This document shows, piece by piece, positions 12,546 to 12,588 of a stretch of 12,588 nt of DNA (position 1 is its first letter; each line of letters begins with the position of its first letter). The stretch covers positions 1-12,588 of the forward strand of contig CABRIB010000059.1 in NCBI GenBank assembly GCA_902470915.1, in the 5' to 3' direction. The position numbers and the translations under genes were made by a program. Source of the DNA: an uncultured Collinsella sp. GTDB taxonomy: Bacteria > Actinomycetota > Coriobacteriia > Coriobacteriales > Coriobacteriaceae. The notes beneath the pieces are model-generated. The model was not told where the DNA came from. It made no database searches and was given only the letters and a program-made list of their open reading frames with translations.

Positions 12546-12588
12546 CTGTCTCTTATACACATCTCCGAGCCCACGAGACGGACTCCTA
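12546..12588. other. Nextera/Tn5 library adapter plus i7 index (not genomic)
   Basis: The mosaic end CTGTCTCTTATACACATCT at 12546-12564 is followed by the rest of the read-2 adapter to 12579. GGACTCCT (12580-12587) is the reverse complement of the index at 7-14, and the final A is the first base of the P7 primer complement. Together with 6-48 it makes a perfect 43-nt terminal inverted repeat that is an artefact. Confidence 0.97.

Noticed and set aside
6..12588. A 43-nt terminal inverted repeat as evidence of a transposon or linear replicon
   Set aside because: Both copies are Illumina Nextera adapter with the same index, and no transposase is present.

Overview
The window is one assembled contig of about 12.5 kb of bacterial DNA. 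Sequencing-library adapter remains at both ends: Nextera/Tn5 sequence plus an i7 index at 1-48 and 12546-12588, so only 49-12545 is genomic. High G+C, dense coding, strong purine-rich ribosome binding sites, and LytS/LytTR pairs beside a zinc-phospholipase-C-like protein and an Atg22-like transporter suggest a gut Coriobacteriia member, most likely Collinsella. That assignment rests on recognition only; no search was run.

Nine complete genes are all read leftward (minus strand), and one truncated gene is read rightward at the right edge. In transcription order on the minus strand: an APC-family amino-acid permease (11767-10316); a metal-dependent amidohydrolase of the imidazolonepropionase/prolidase-like group (10184-8907); a hairpin with a U-tract; sensor kinase B and LytTR regulator B (8795-6631); a Zn-dependent phospholipase-C-like protein (6538-5594); an Atg22/UMF1-type MFS transporter (5492-4245); a strong hairpin with a U-tract; a GT2-like glycosyltransferase (4059-2872) overlapping sensor kinase A by 4 bp (2875-1532); LytTR regulator A (1459-743); a terminator; and a YfcE-type phosphodiesterase (645-178) with its own terminator. 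The 355-bp divergent region 11768-12122 separates the permease from a rightward gene starting at 12123. That gene encodes a disordered basic N-terminus and one membrane segment before the contig ends.

The main theme is two paralogous two-component systems in the same orientation and the same kinase-then-regulator order, with two unrelated genes and the glycosyltransferase between them. Both kinases have two membrane helices, a GAF-like sensor region and a His_kinase/HATPase pair. Kinase B has Asp where kinase A has Asn at two conserved positions. Both kinase operons have a terminator-like hairpin directly ahead of the first ribosome binding site, and a promoter-like -10 element can be drawn upstream of each hairpin, so leader attenuation is possible though unproven. 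By analogy with other LytS/LytTR systems that control nearby transporters, system B may respond to the substrate of the adjacent permease/amidohydrolase pair. Two adjacent 9-mers matching the LytTR-binding consensus lie ahead of the truncated rightward gene. I see no tRNA, rRNA, CRISPR array, transposase or integrase.
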